DNA of 51,700 bases from an uncultured Collinsella sp. (GTDB lineage: Bacteria; Actinomycetota; Coriobacteriia; Coriobacteriales; Coriobacteriaceae), in assembly GCA_900541475.1 (NCBI GenBank), contig UQJV01000009.1:1-51700 (forward strand), written 5' to 3'. A program made the translations under genes and the position numbers. The notes beneath the pieces are model-generated. The model had not been told where the DNA came from. It was given only the letters and a program-made list of their open reading frames with translations, and searched no databases. Position 1 is the stretch's first letter. Every line of letters starts with the position of its first letter. Positions 32,950-40,508 of the stretch are shown here, one piece after another.

Positions 32950-33828
32950 CTATTGCATATCGAGCACCATGGCATAGACATCGCGCTTGCGGCGCGAATA
33001 CTTCTGAGACAGGCGCTTGGCCACCGCAGAGGCGGGCTCCCCCTCCTCAAGCGCGGCGCGGATATCCTCGCGCAGGGCCTCGTCGGGATCCGCTACCGCG
33101 GCGCCAACCGGCACGATGCCGGCCTCCTCATCCTCGCTCGGCGGCGCGATGACCAGCGCAATCTCGCCCTTTACCTCGCCGCGAGCACGCAGCTCCTCGG
33201 CAAGCTGGGCAGCGGGCCCGCGCAAGACCTCCTCGTGCAGCTTGGTGAGTTCGCGGCAGACGGCAACCTCACGCTGGGGAAAGACCTCCGCCACGGCCTC
33301 GAGCGTCGCCACGATGCGATGTGGAGACTCGTAGAAGATGAGCGCGCCGGGCACTACGGCAAGGCGCTGCAGACGGCGCACGCGGTCGCCGTGCTTTCGG
33401 CCCAAAAAGCCCTCGAAGAAAAAATGCTCGCAGGGAATGCCGGACGAAACGAGCGCCGTGACGCAAGCAGAGGGCCCGGGAATAACTTCGACGGGCACAT
33501 CGGCCTCACGTGCCGCCTCGACCAGCGCCTGGCCGGGATCGGACACGCTCGGCATGCCGGCGTCCGAGGCAAAGGCGAGGGTCTCCCCCGCCAGCAGACG
33601 GTCGACCAGGCCGGCGGCGCGGCTGGCGATCACATTCTCGTCGCAACGGACAAGCGGCTTGGAAATGCCCAGGTGCATCAGCAGCTTTGACGTCACACGC
33701 GTGTCTTCGCAGCAAATGGCATCGGCGGCGGCAAAGGCCTCGCCAACGCGCGGGGACAGGTCGCCCAGGTTGCCGATGGGCGTGCCGACCACATAGAGTT
33801 TGCCCGTATGGGCGCTGTTTTGCGTCAT
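32950..33828 (-). CDS. rsmI: 16S rRNA (cytidine-1402 2'-O) methyltransferase RsmI
   Basis: A 292-residue tetrapyrrole-methylase-fold enzyme that 2'-O-methylates C1402 in the ribosomal P site. The opening is KLYVVGTPIGNLGDLSPR. The AdoMet-related loops are CEDTRVTSKLL, ASDAGMPSVSDPG, VIPGPSACVTALV and FYESPHRIVATL. The C-terminal part (LSQKYSRRKRDVYAMVLDM) is the usual helical ending. The start follows the GH5-like gene's stop by six bases with only a weak ribosome site, so the two are probably coupled. metG is 69 bases downstream. Confidence 0.97.
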   Translation of the reverse strand: MTQNSAHTGKLYVVGTPIGNLGDLSPRVGEAFAAADAICCEDTRVTSKLLMHLGISKPLVRCDENVIASRAAGLVDRLLAGETLAFASDAGMPSVSDPGQALVEAAREADVPVEVIPGPSACVTALVSSGIPCEHFFFEGFLGRKHGDRVRRLQRLAVVPGALIFYESPHRIVATLEAVAEVFPQREVAVCRELTKLHEEVLRGPAAQLAEELRARGEVKGEIALVIAPPSEDEEAGIVPVGAAVADPDEALREDIRAALEEGEPASAVAKRLSQKYSRRKRDVYAMVLDMQ

Positions 33829-33834
33829 ATCAAC

Positions 33835-34896
33835 CTATTCAATCATGCCGCGCTCGAGCGTACCGAGCGCCGCGCGGGCGTCCCATGCTGCAATGCGCTT
33901 CTCGGTCTTCCACGTTTGAAAGAACCAGCCGGCAGCCGGCGCAAACGAAGCCAGCTGGTTGGCGATAAACACGCGCTCGTAGGCATTGCGGCCCTCGGGC
34001 GTAACCGACGAGTTGGCAAAGATCGCCGCGCCCGACCATTCGCCCACCAGCACGGGGAACCCTGTCGAAATCGCTTCTTTAAGCTCGCGCTTGTTGCGCG
34101 AAATCGCCGTCGTCAGCCCGCGGGGGCTCGTGATGTCGAGCGCATACTCGTCGCGGTAATGGTACAGGTGAAGGTCCATGTAGACGTTCTTGTACTTGGC
34201 GCCGCGCATAAAATGCTTCCACTCGCTGGGATGACCCGACGACGAGAAGACGACGATCTTATCCTCGGGCATATACGAACGGACGAGCTCATAGGCATCG
34301 CGATAGAAATTGCGCAGATAGTGGGCTGGAATGCCATCCGTCATGGCAAAGAGGCTCTTGCGGACGCTCATCTGCGGCGTGTCCAGCAGCTCAATGCCCA
34401 GCAGGCTCTCGGCCTCGCCGTAGCGATCGGCCAGGCGCTCGAGCACGTCGAGTGCCACATGACGGCCGTTGGTGGACGAATGCCACTCGGCAACAGCCTC
34501 TGGCGTGGTGGGCGAATCATTGGAATCGCCCTGGCCACCGGGCACAGTCGCCAGATCGAGCAGCACGCGGATGTCATACTTGGCAGCCCACTCAATTGCA
34601 CGGTCGATGTAGTCGACAACCGAGATGTAGGACGCATCGGACTCCTGCGAACCAAAGGCATACCAGGGCACCGGCAGACGCACGGCATTGAGGCCAATCT
34701 GCGCCATGCGGCGAAAATCGTCCTCGCTCACAAACGTCTCGTAATGACGGCGCATGCGCTCATTATAGGCGGCGGTGCCCATGGCCTCCTGCAGCTCGGC
34801 CGCGTTGGATGCACCGGTCGCCGCATATAGCGACGGGGTCACCCAAGGCTCGGGAATAAACCAGCCAGAGAGATTAACGCCGAGTATCCTCTCCAT
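33835..34896 (-). CDS. GH5-like (exo-1,3-beta-glucanase-related) protein, probably altered active site
   Basis: A 353-residue TIM-barrel protein without a signal peptide. The opening GVNLSGWFIPEPWVTPSLY matches the start of the GH5 exo-beta-1,3-glucanase group, and VRLPVPW and VYMDLHLYHY are further landmarks. The probable nucleophile is Glu 286 in VLVGEWSGA. The acid/base motif, normally G-I-E-L-L-N-E-P, reads GIELLDTP here (Asp 172, Thr 173), and the usual D-L-H-G-A-P-G reads DLATVPGG. The expected acid/base Glu and a substrate His are therefore missing. ATG 34896 is chosen since AAGGGGGC precedes it; an upstream in-frame extension of 39 codons is very unlike a real N-terminus. It precedes rsmI by six bases. 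Confidence 0.82.
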   Translation of the reverse strand: MERILGVNLSGWFIPEPWVTPSLYAATGASNAAELQEAMGTAAYNERMRRHYETFVSEDDFRRMAQIGLNAVRLPVPWYAFGSQESDASYISVVDYIDRAIEWAAKYDIRVLLDLATVPGGQGDSNDSPTTPEAVAEWHSSTNGRHVALDVLERLADRYGEAESLLGIELLDTPQMSVRKSLFAMTDGIPAHYLRNFYRDAYELVRSYMPEDKIVVFSSSGHPSEWKHFMRGAKYKNVYMDLHLYHYRDEYALDITSPRGLTTAISRNKRELKEAISTGFPVLVGEWSGAAIFANSSVTPEGRNAYERVFIANQLASFAPAAGWFFQTWKTEKRIAAWDARAALGTLERGMIE

Positions 34897-35142
34897 CACT
34901 GCCCCCTTCGGATCGTGCAGGTCGAGCCTGCATCGTATTGCATAGGAAAAGTATCGTTTTGAGTATACCCGCGCGTGCGGACAGACGACCGAACGGTCTG
35001 CAAAGTGGCGCAAAAGCGGGAGGAATGTCTGGGGCGGGCCCGAGCTAGTGCGCCGAGATGTGCACGCACGTCGGAAGCAAGCGCCGGAAAGCGCATCCCG
35101 CTCTAAAGCCCAATTCAGGGATGCATTTTCCGCGGAACCCTA

Positions 35143-35176
35143 CATAAAAGAAAAGGACCCCTTTGCAGAGGTCCTC
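35143..35176 (-). terminator. Terminator of tRNA-Phe
   Basis: AGGACC (35154-35159) pairs with GGTCCT (35170-35175) around a 10-base loop. The A-rich bases 35145-35154 give TTTTCTTTT on the minus strand. Confidence 0.75.
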
Positions 35177-35188
35177 GTCAATTCAAGG

Positions 35189-35261
<73 letters not shown>

Positions 35262-35431
35262 ATTTGAGGTGTGCCTTGTTTCAAGGCTTGATTAGTATAA
35301 CCAAGGACGCGCTCCGGTCAACCGAGAATTTGAAAAAAGTTTTTGAGCACGACGTCATCCACAAGTCCGACCCTATAGAACAGCACGTTGGAGACATCAA
35401 CCCGCCGCAAGAAGTTTTTCGCTCAGGGCCT

Positions 35432-35791
35432 TCAAGCCGGCACTCGTTGCAAGACAGTGAGTGATACAAGAATTGAAGGGCGTTCCAGTACCGCCCAGGC
35501 ACCGGGACAGGAACACATGTGCCAAGGACGGACGTTTTCGCAGCGTGCGAGGATGTTGCCGTTCCGGTCGATAAAGGCAATGTCGATGGGATAGGCCATA
35601 AAGCAGGTGTGGACCGAAGAGCAGCGTGGGAACGCCATGACGAGCGGCAACCCGTTGGCGGCAATCGGAGACCGTCCCAGCATGCCGCGCAGGCGCACGG
35701 CAAACGACTCCGCCACCACAAACTCGGCAGGCGTCCAACCCAGCCTGTTGAGCGCCCGCGCGTAGGCAATGTAGGATGAGACCGCGGTCAC
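35432..35791 (-). CDS. DUF192 protein, last gene of the Tad operon
   Basis: A 119-residue small domain of the DUF192 (COG1430) family. The core runs ESFAVRLRGMLGR, LVMAFPRCSSVHTCFM (family F-x-M-x-N-T position, here C-F-M-A-Y) and PIDIAFIDRNGNILA. It starts at GTG 35791, which overlaps the TGA of the tadE-like gene as GTGA, so it is translationally coupled to the pilus operon. Its own product has four Cys (SSVHTCFM, RCENV, HMCSC). The molecular function of DUF192 is unknown; an extracytosolic signal peptide is not obvious here. The link with Tad pili is positional. Confidence 0.8.
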   Translation of the reverse strand: MTAVSSYIAYARALNRLGWTPAEFVVAESFAVRLRGMLGRSPIAANGLPLVMAFPRCSSVHTCFMAYPIDIAFIDRNGNILARCENVRPWHMCSCPGAWAVLERPSILVSLTVLQRVPA

Positions 35792-36264
35792 GTGACCACC
35801 CCCGGACGCCACGGATCGACCGTCACTGCACGCTCGTGAGACAACTTTGCCGGCGCCCCCAGCGAAACGCCGGCGATGCCGAGCGAGCTCGGCCACGGCT
35901 CATAGCGCATGATGCAGGTATAGGTCCTAAACGTGCCGGAAAGCGAAAGCAGACCGCCATCCGATGTCGTCGCACCCTGTTCGCTCGAGACCTCGATCTG
36001 CAAGTCATAGCCTTCCATGGCATGTTGAATCTGAGCCTGAACGGTCGCGGAGGCATCGATGGAGCTGCCATCGCCCTCCCCGCTCGGCGCCACGGCATGC
36101 GCCAGCACGATATCGGGCACCACGCGGTCGAAGCGTGCGACCGCACCGGCAAAGACCATGACGTTGTACACGATAAGCGCCAGAACCAGCAGGACGGGCG
36201 TGACCACGGCCATCTCGACCGTCGCCTGGGCGCACTCCTCGCGCAGGCGCTTGCGGATGCCCAT
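35788..36264 (-). CDS. TadE-like minor pseudopilin
   Basis: A 158-residue protein with a short basic start, MGIRKRLREE, then CAQATVEMAVVTPVLLVLALIVYNVMV, the TadE pattern in which a small residue, T-V-E and a long hydrophobic helix mimic a class III signal for the Tad prepilin peptidase. The rest is an extracellular beta-rich domain with one Cys. ATG 36264 shares a base with the TAA of the tadG-like gene (TAATG), so the longer open frame upstream is not used. Such pseudopilins are minor components that help start or anchor the Flp pilus. Confidence 0.82.
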   Translation of the reverse strand: MGIRKRLREECAQATVEMAVVTPVLLVLALIVYNVMVFAGAVARFDRVVPDIVLAHAVAPSGEGDGSSIDASATVQAQIQHAMEGYDLQIEVSSEQGATTSDGGLLSLSGTFRTYTCIMRYEPWPSSLGIAGVSLGAPAKLSHERAVTVDPWRPGVVT

Positions 36265-38324
36265 TACGACCCACCGCCCAGGGCACCCGCCAGCGTGGCA
36301 ACATCGACGGTAAGTGGGATGGAACCGCCGCCGGGCAGCGGAATCTCCGCTAGCGTGAACACCGTGCCGCTGATAGTGCGCTCGACTTGATATTCCAACG
36401 CCTCGCAAAGTGCCTTGGGGTCGGTCACGCCCAGCGGAATACTTCGTAGCTTGTCCTGCACTTTAGAAAGACCTGTGATGTCAGACCCAGGGCTCTTAAT
36501 GACATTGGCGGTGTCGGTCAGCACCGGCTTTCGCAGACGCAAGTCGCACGGCTCCAAGCCCAGCGCCGCCACGGACGCCGAAACGGTATCGCCAAGCCAC
36601 GATGCAATGGAGCCCAGCGCGCCGCTGTCCCCTCCCAGGTCATCGATCATCTCATCCATAAGCTCGTCGGCCGAGCCCTGGATGTCTCCGTATCCCACAA
36701 GCAGCCGTCCCCAAACATCCATGACGCCATCGAGTACACCGGCAACACCACCCGAACGCTCCTCCAGCGTCGAGAAAAACCGCGAGAGAACGTTGTTCTG
36801 CGCCGTCGCATCATCGGGCGCCAGCACCGCAGCAGAGATCGCGCCGCGATCGCCAAGCCTGACTGTCCTGTTAAACGAAGAGCTGAGCTCATCGGGGTTC
36901 GAGATAGCACCCGAAACCGCAAGGGCAACCACGCCGTTACGACCGGGCGGAGCGATACGCGGGCGCTCGCCCGAAAGCGCTTTAATGGCCTCGTCAAACG
37001 CATTGCTCGCACGGTCAGCCTCGTCCTCGGTCTGGCGCATGAGCTCAAGCTCTTTGTTGCGGCATTCGACGTAGTCTTCCAGAGCGTCTTTGAATCGATC
37101 AAAGTGGTACTCAAAGCCGTTTTCGATAGAAGTCGAAGGGGCCGCAACGGCACCGAGCGACGAAACACCAAAATGGCATCTGTTGCATCTGTCCTGCCCG
37201 TCATAATCAGCAACCGAGGCTAGCCCGCCTGGCGTCCCTTTCTTATAGTTGGGGCAGCTCGTTCCATAATGCAGATACGTTTTGTCATCGTTGGTACTAG
37301 TTGGCCACACCGCATCGGTATAGAGTTCCGTCGCTCGCACCTCGTCAGTGTTGCGCGGCAACAGCGGGATATAGGAAGTGACTTCATCTCCGTCCTCGGT
37401 TACATATGCACGATTGACCTCTGTACTCGCATAGGTGTAAAACGCCTTGCGCGCCGCCGACTCCGCCTTCGTCTCGACGCTTGAGCCCTGAGGCGCCTCG
37501 TTTGTAAGGCGCAAGCGGTAATAGGCCTTCGCGCGATCAAGCGCCACTTGCGGCTCCCATGTGACGCTCGAGGCATAGTGCGGATTCTCAATATCCGAAA
37601 GCTTCGCCAAACTCCTCGCGCGTTCCCACATGCATGAGCAACTGCCGACCGAAGCCGGATCCGACCCGCCGCAATCCGCAAGCCAGGCACGCTCTTTTGC
37701 TTTCGCCGTCTCCTCCGAGGCCTTCTGCAGCTCATCTGCTGCGCGTTCCAGATCTTTCGATGTGTCTTTAATGGCATCGGTCGAGATCTCGGAACCCTCG
37801 AGCGCAACGAAATCCGACTCGGACGTCCTGGGGACGGCAAGCGCCGTACCGGTATAGTTCACACCCTCGGTTTCCTGCGCCGACACCGCCTGCGTAGCTC
37901 GCGCGGCAACCAGATACGGTAGAGCCGTCTCGATTTTCTGCAGGCCTTCAGATGCACTCTTGGCAAACTTGTTGCGTGTTTTAATAATCTCGATTCCTGT
38001 GTCGACCATATCGCCCGCGGCAAGCTCGGCACCTGGAATAAGAATGGCGACCAAGCCGGTGCCGATCGTAGCAAACCCCGCCAGCCCCAAACTCAAAATG
38101 CTCGCATCCACCACCGTCGCAGCCGTGTGGTAGGACGACACCACATTGGCGCCAGCCAGCGCGCCGCTATCGGCAGCCACCTGGGTGTCCCCCGCGCGCG
38201 ACATGCTCCATATCGCCGCCGTCGACGAAAACAGTAGCGTGAGCACCACCAAGATGACCACCGCAGAGGAGAGCGTGGTGTAGGCACCGTCTTCGATAAA
38301 CAGGTCGATCCCGGCTCGACCCAT
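36264..38324 (-). CDS. TadG-like large surface pseudopilin (686 aa)
   Basis: The protein begins MGRAGIDLFIEDGAYTTLSS, followed by one N-terminal helix (SAVVILVVLTLLFSSTAAIW), the TadG-like layout, and then QVAADSGALAGANVV, the stretch that usually follows the helix. A second hydrophobic segment lies near residue 85. The remaining roughly 550 residues are outside the membrane and partly coiled-coil (for example KSASEGLQKIETALPYL and LERAADELQKASEETAKAKE). They contain about nine Cys, including a CGGS...CSCM cluster and CNRCHFG, suggesting disulfides or a metal site. ATG 38324 follows GAGGCGG. It may form a tip adhesin of the pilus; that is inferred. It is much longer than most TadG proteins. 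Confidence 0.75.
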   Translation of the reverse strand: MGRAGIDLFIEDGAYTTLSSAVVILVVLTLLFSSTAAIWSMSRAGDTQVAADSGALAGANVVSSYHTAATVVDASILSLGLAGFATIGTGLVAILIPGAELAAGDMVDTGIEIIKTRNKFAKSASEGLQKIETALPYLVAARATQAVSAQETEGVNYTGTALAVPRTSESDFVALEGSEISTDAIKDTSKDLERAADELQKASEETAKAKERAWLADCGGSDPASVGSCSCMWERARSLAKLSDIENPHYASSVTWEPQVALDRAKAYYRLRLTNEAPQGSSVETKAESAARKAFYTYASTEVNRAYVTEDGDEVTSYIPLLPRNTDEVRATELYTDAVWPTSTNDDKTYLHYGTSCPNYKKGTPGGLASVADYDGQDRCNRCHFGVSSLGAVAAPSTSIENGFEYHFDRFKDALEDYVECRNKELELMRQTEDEADRASNAFDEAIKALSGERPRIAPPGRNGVVALAVSGAISNPDELSSSFNRTVRLGDRGAISAAVLAPDDATAQNNVLSRFFSTLEERSGGVAGVLDGVMDVWGRLLVGYGDIQGSADELMDEMIDDLGGDSGALGSIASWLGDTVSASVAALGLEPCDLRLRKPVLTDTANVIKSPGSDITGLSKVQDKLRSIPLGVTDPKALCEALEYQVERTISGTVFTLAEIPLPGGGSIPLTVDVATLAGALGGGS

Positions 38325-38400
38325 AAAGCCGCCTCGCTTGCAGCTAGCATGCGGTCGGCAACGGCACGCAAACCCCCTCGTCGCCTTCAACGGGCAGCGC

Positions 38401-38913
38401 CTAATCCCATGCAGCAATCCATGAATCATAGTCTCCCTCCAGCCACTCGGGACGCGATCGATACGAGACGTCGACCTTAAGCTCGACATAGCCGTTTTGA
38501 CCCGCACTACCCACTGCCTGCGCAAACGCACCGATCACAGGCAGCGGTTTAACCTCGCCGACAACGGAAACGGACGAGACGCCGCCCGCGCCGGCCCGAC
38601 CAAGCTCGATATCCCACGACAGGGGTCCGCCGGCATGAAAAATCGAAACGTCGGGAACCGCGGCAAGACGGCGGCGGGTGAACTCCTTGAGGTCTTCGTC
38701 GTCCCCCACCGTTGTCGTGGTCATAAGCCGCGCGGTCTCGGCGGCGGCAGACTCCATGACCGCGCGTGTATAGAGCAGACACACCGGCTGCAGCGCCAAC
38801 AGAACGAGCGTCAGAAACGTCGGCAGCAGGAATGCCGCCTCGACCGTAGACTGTGCCCGATCCTCGCGCGCGGCATCAATACAGCACGATGTCCTCAGCG
38901 CCCGCAGCGGCAT
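38401..38913 (-). CDS. TadE-like pseudopilin, start uncertain
   Basis: A roughly 170-residue protein with DRAQSTVEAAFLLPTFLTLV, the TadE/Flp processing and helix pattern (small residue, T-V-E), followed by an extracellular domain ending SRPEWLEGDYDSWIAAWD. The start is not clear. ATG 38913 overlaps the second flp-like gene by 38 bases and lacks a ribosome-binding site. A start near 38880 next to that gene's TGA would need a non-standard codon such as ATT. Frame and codon use are those of the operon, so the gene is real. It probably works as a minor pilus subunit with the other tadE-like gene. Confidence 0.72.
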   Translation of the reverse strand: MPLRALRTSCCIDAAREDRAQSTVEAAFLLPTFLTLVLLALQPVCLLYTRAVMESAAAETARLMTTTTVGDDEDLKEFTRRRLAAVPDVSIFHAGGPLSWDIELGRAGAGGVSSVSVVGEVKPLPVIGAFAQAVGSAGQNGYVELKVDVSYRSRPEWLEGDYDSWIAAWD

Positions 38914-39094
38914 CGATAACCGATGTCGAGGCGACGCCGTGAGATGCCGCCCGCTCGACCAGCGCCGCCAAGCGCCCGTCGGCACCAGCACGCCAAAGCC
39001 CGGCGATCGCCAGCACGATGGAAAGCAGCGCCACCGTGACGATGGCGTATTCGACCGTCCCCTGGGCAGATTCCTCACACAGGACATCATGCAT
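38876..39094 (-). CDS. Second Flp-like pilin (72 aa)
   Basis: A 72-residue protein with MHDVLCEESAQGTVEYAIVT, that is, a short leader, the cleavage site G followed by T-V-E-Y, then a hydrophobic helix (AIVTVALLSIVLAIAGLW) and a short hydrophilic tail. The G/T-x-E-Y signature is the one cut by the Tad-type prepilin peptidase. It has a strong ribosome-binding site, AAGGAGGGG, before ATG 39094. Its tail is longer and less typical than in the other Flp protein (39623-39856), so it may be a minor pilin. Confidence 0.8.
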   Translation of the reverse strand: MHDVLCEESAQGTVEYAIVTVALLSIVLAIAGLWRAGADGRLAALVERAASHGVASTSVIDAAAGAEDIVLY

Positions 39095-39095
39095 T

Positions 39096-39659
39096 TCACG
39101 ACCCCTCCTTTGAGTTCGATGCCTGCGGGCTCAGGCGGACCACGCGCAGGCGACACGAAGTATCACCAGCATCCGCGGCAACCGTCACCATATCGACCCA
39201 GCCGCGTCCGTCGCGCACGATGGCGCCCCACACGTTGCCCTTGATGTCGAGATAGCCGCTCAGAGCAAGTTGCGCCGTGGGCACCTCGCGATAGGCGCGC
39301 AGCATATCTGCCGCCGCTTCGGTCATCGGTCGGCACTCGGACCATGCGAGACGAACAGCGACAGCATTGTTTGCAGATGAACCCGTTGCAGCGCCCTCTC
39401 GCTCGTCGAGTGCTTGCAAGAACGTTTGTGCCGTGACGGCGGCATTCGCATCGTCCGCGTCTCGCGCATCGTCTTTTTGAGACGTCGCAGCCGAACCCGA
39501 GCCCGCATCCGCGGCAACCCCTAAACGTTGTTGTCGCGCTGCGTTAAGCCCCCAAACCGCCACTGCCACCGCCACGACCGCACAGGCGAGCACCAGCAAC
39601 GCGCCGACGGGACGGACTCCCTCTACAGGCTGTTGATGCCCTCGCTGATAGCGCTCCAT
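39096..39659 (-). CDS. Membrane-anchored protein of the Tad operon
   Basis: I do not recognise a family. The product is about 187 residues: a hydrophobic anchor (VGALLVLACAVVAVAVAVWGL, about 18-38), a low-complexity Ala/Asp linker (GSGSAATSQKDDARDADDAN) and a roughly 110-residue outer domain ending SKEGS. ATG 39659 overlaps the end of flp by 37 bases; the true start may be later, for example near the flp stop, but no better site is seen. It ends one base before the second flp-like gene. It may help pilus assembly at the membrane face; this is inferred from position. Confidence 0.65.
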   Translation of the reverse strand: MERYQRGHQQPVEGVRPVGALLVLACAVVAVAVAVWGLNAARQQRLGVAADAGSGSAATSQKDDARDADDANAAVTAQTFLQALDEREGAATGSSANNAVAVRLAWSECRPMTEAAADMLRAYREVPTAQLALSGYLDIKGNVWGAIVRDGRGWVDMVTVAADAGDTSCRLRVVRLSPQASNSKEGS

Positions 39660-39856
39660 AAATCTTGGACCTTGCCCTTAAATGCGACGATGGCAATGAT
39701 GGCGATCACCACGAGCACACCGACCAGGATGGCGTACTCGGTGGTGCCCTGCGCGCTCTCCTCCCGCAGCAGTTCCTCGGCACGCTGGCGAGCGTGAATT
39801 GACTGGCAAAACGCCCAGCTCCAGACCTTGCCAGCAACGTCAGTCATCGTATTCAT
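39623..39856 (-). CDS. flp: Flp-type major pilin
   Basis: A 77-residue prepilin. A 35-residue leader ends in EESAQG, and then comes TTEYAILVGVLVVIAIIAIV, the Flp signature: cleavage after Gly, Glu at +3 and Tyr at +4, followed by a long hydrophobic helix and a short amphipathic tail, FKGKVQDLWSAISEGINSL. After removal of the leader the mature protein of about 42 residues would polymerise into the Flp pilus. ATG 39856 has GGGAGGAATAC before it and follows the end of the tadC frame by ten bases. The leader is longer than usual for Flp (about 15-25 residues). Confidence 0.88.
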   Translation of the reverse strand: MNTMTDVAGKVWSWAFCQSIHARQRAEELLREESAQGTTEYAILVGVLVVIAIIAIVAFKGKVQDLWSAISEGINSL

Positions 39857-39866
39857 GTATTCCTCC

Positions 39867-40508
39867 CTACATCATCCCGCCTGCTCCCAGCAGCGGGCCC
39901 AATATGGACAGAAGCAACGCCGGCAAGATGAGCGTGCCGGTAGGAATCAGTAGCTTGACCGGCGCGCGCTCGATCTCGCGCTCGACCGCGGCGCGATGGG
40001 CCGCGCGAATCTCACGACTTTGAGCCGCCAGCGTCTCGGCAAGCGGGGCACCGAGGGCAAGCGCCTACCCCGCTGTGATGGCAAAGGTCTCGAGCGCCCG
40101 CACATCCAGGTCGCGCGCGGCCACCAGGAGCTCGTCCTCGCGCGTCCCCACGCCCACCCGCCACGCCATGCAGGCTTGCTCAAGGCGGAGCGCCAACGTC
40201 GATCGGCGATTGGCGCAAAAAACCTCAAGCGCCGCATCGAACGAAAGGCCAGCCGAAAGCCCCAGACGCACCACGTCGATCATCTCGGACACCTCGCCAA
40301 GCGACCCCTGCGCCGTACCACCCGTGCCGAGCATGCCCTTCAACCGTGCTACCAGGGCATCGGTTACCGAGCGGGCAGCCGCAACAACCAGCAGCGCCTC
40401 GTGTTTGCAGGCCTGGGCGATCTTGTGTGCGTCTGCACGATTGAGCCCCGTCACGATAAACACGCTGAGCGCGCACAGGCACGCCGCGACCCCGACCAGG
40501 GCGCTCAT
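39867..40508 (-). pseudogene. tadC: tadC interrupted by an in-frame amber codon
   Basis: The frame from ATG 40508 to TAG 39867-39869 would give about 213 residues of a type II secretion F-domain protein, the second platform protein of the Tad machine. It is broken by TAG at 40065-40067, right after LETFAITAG. The same frame then goes on ALALGAPLAETLAAQSREIR and ends with a good last helix (LLIPTGTLILPALLLSILG). Relatives have a Glu at the stop position (G-E-A-L), so a single GAG-to-TAG change explains it. The first part is 147 residues and lacks the last helix. ATG 40508 overlaps the tadB stop (ATGA). Pilus assembly may be lost, unless the stop is suppressed or is a sequencing error. Confidence 0.85.

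Noticed and set aside
31201..33690. An 829-codon open frame on the plus strand opposite metG and rsmI
   Set aside because: metG and rsmI on the minus strand have full sets of family motifs. The plus frame runs across two genes and their terminator and has no recognisable domain.
36264..36408. A longer N-terminus for the tadE-like protein
   Set aside because: The extra 48 codons encode an Arg/His/Gly-rich string overlapping the tadG-like gene. The TAATG junction at 36264 and the standard TadE start make the short form far more likely.
40065..40508. A frameshift or programmed recoding as the cause of the short tadC
   Set aside because: The sequence after the stop continues in the same frame, so no frameshift is needed. 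There is no sign of a recoding structure or of reassigned TAG: TAG also ends flp, the 187-residue gene's neighbours and other genes here.
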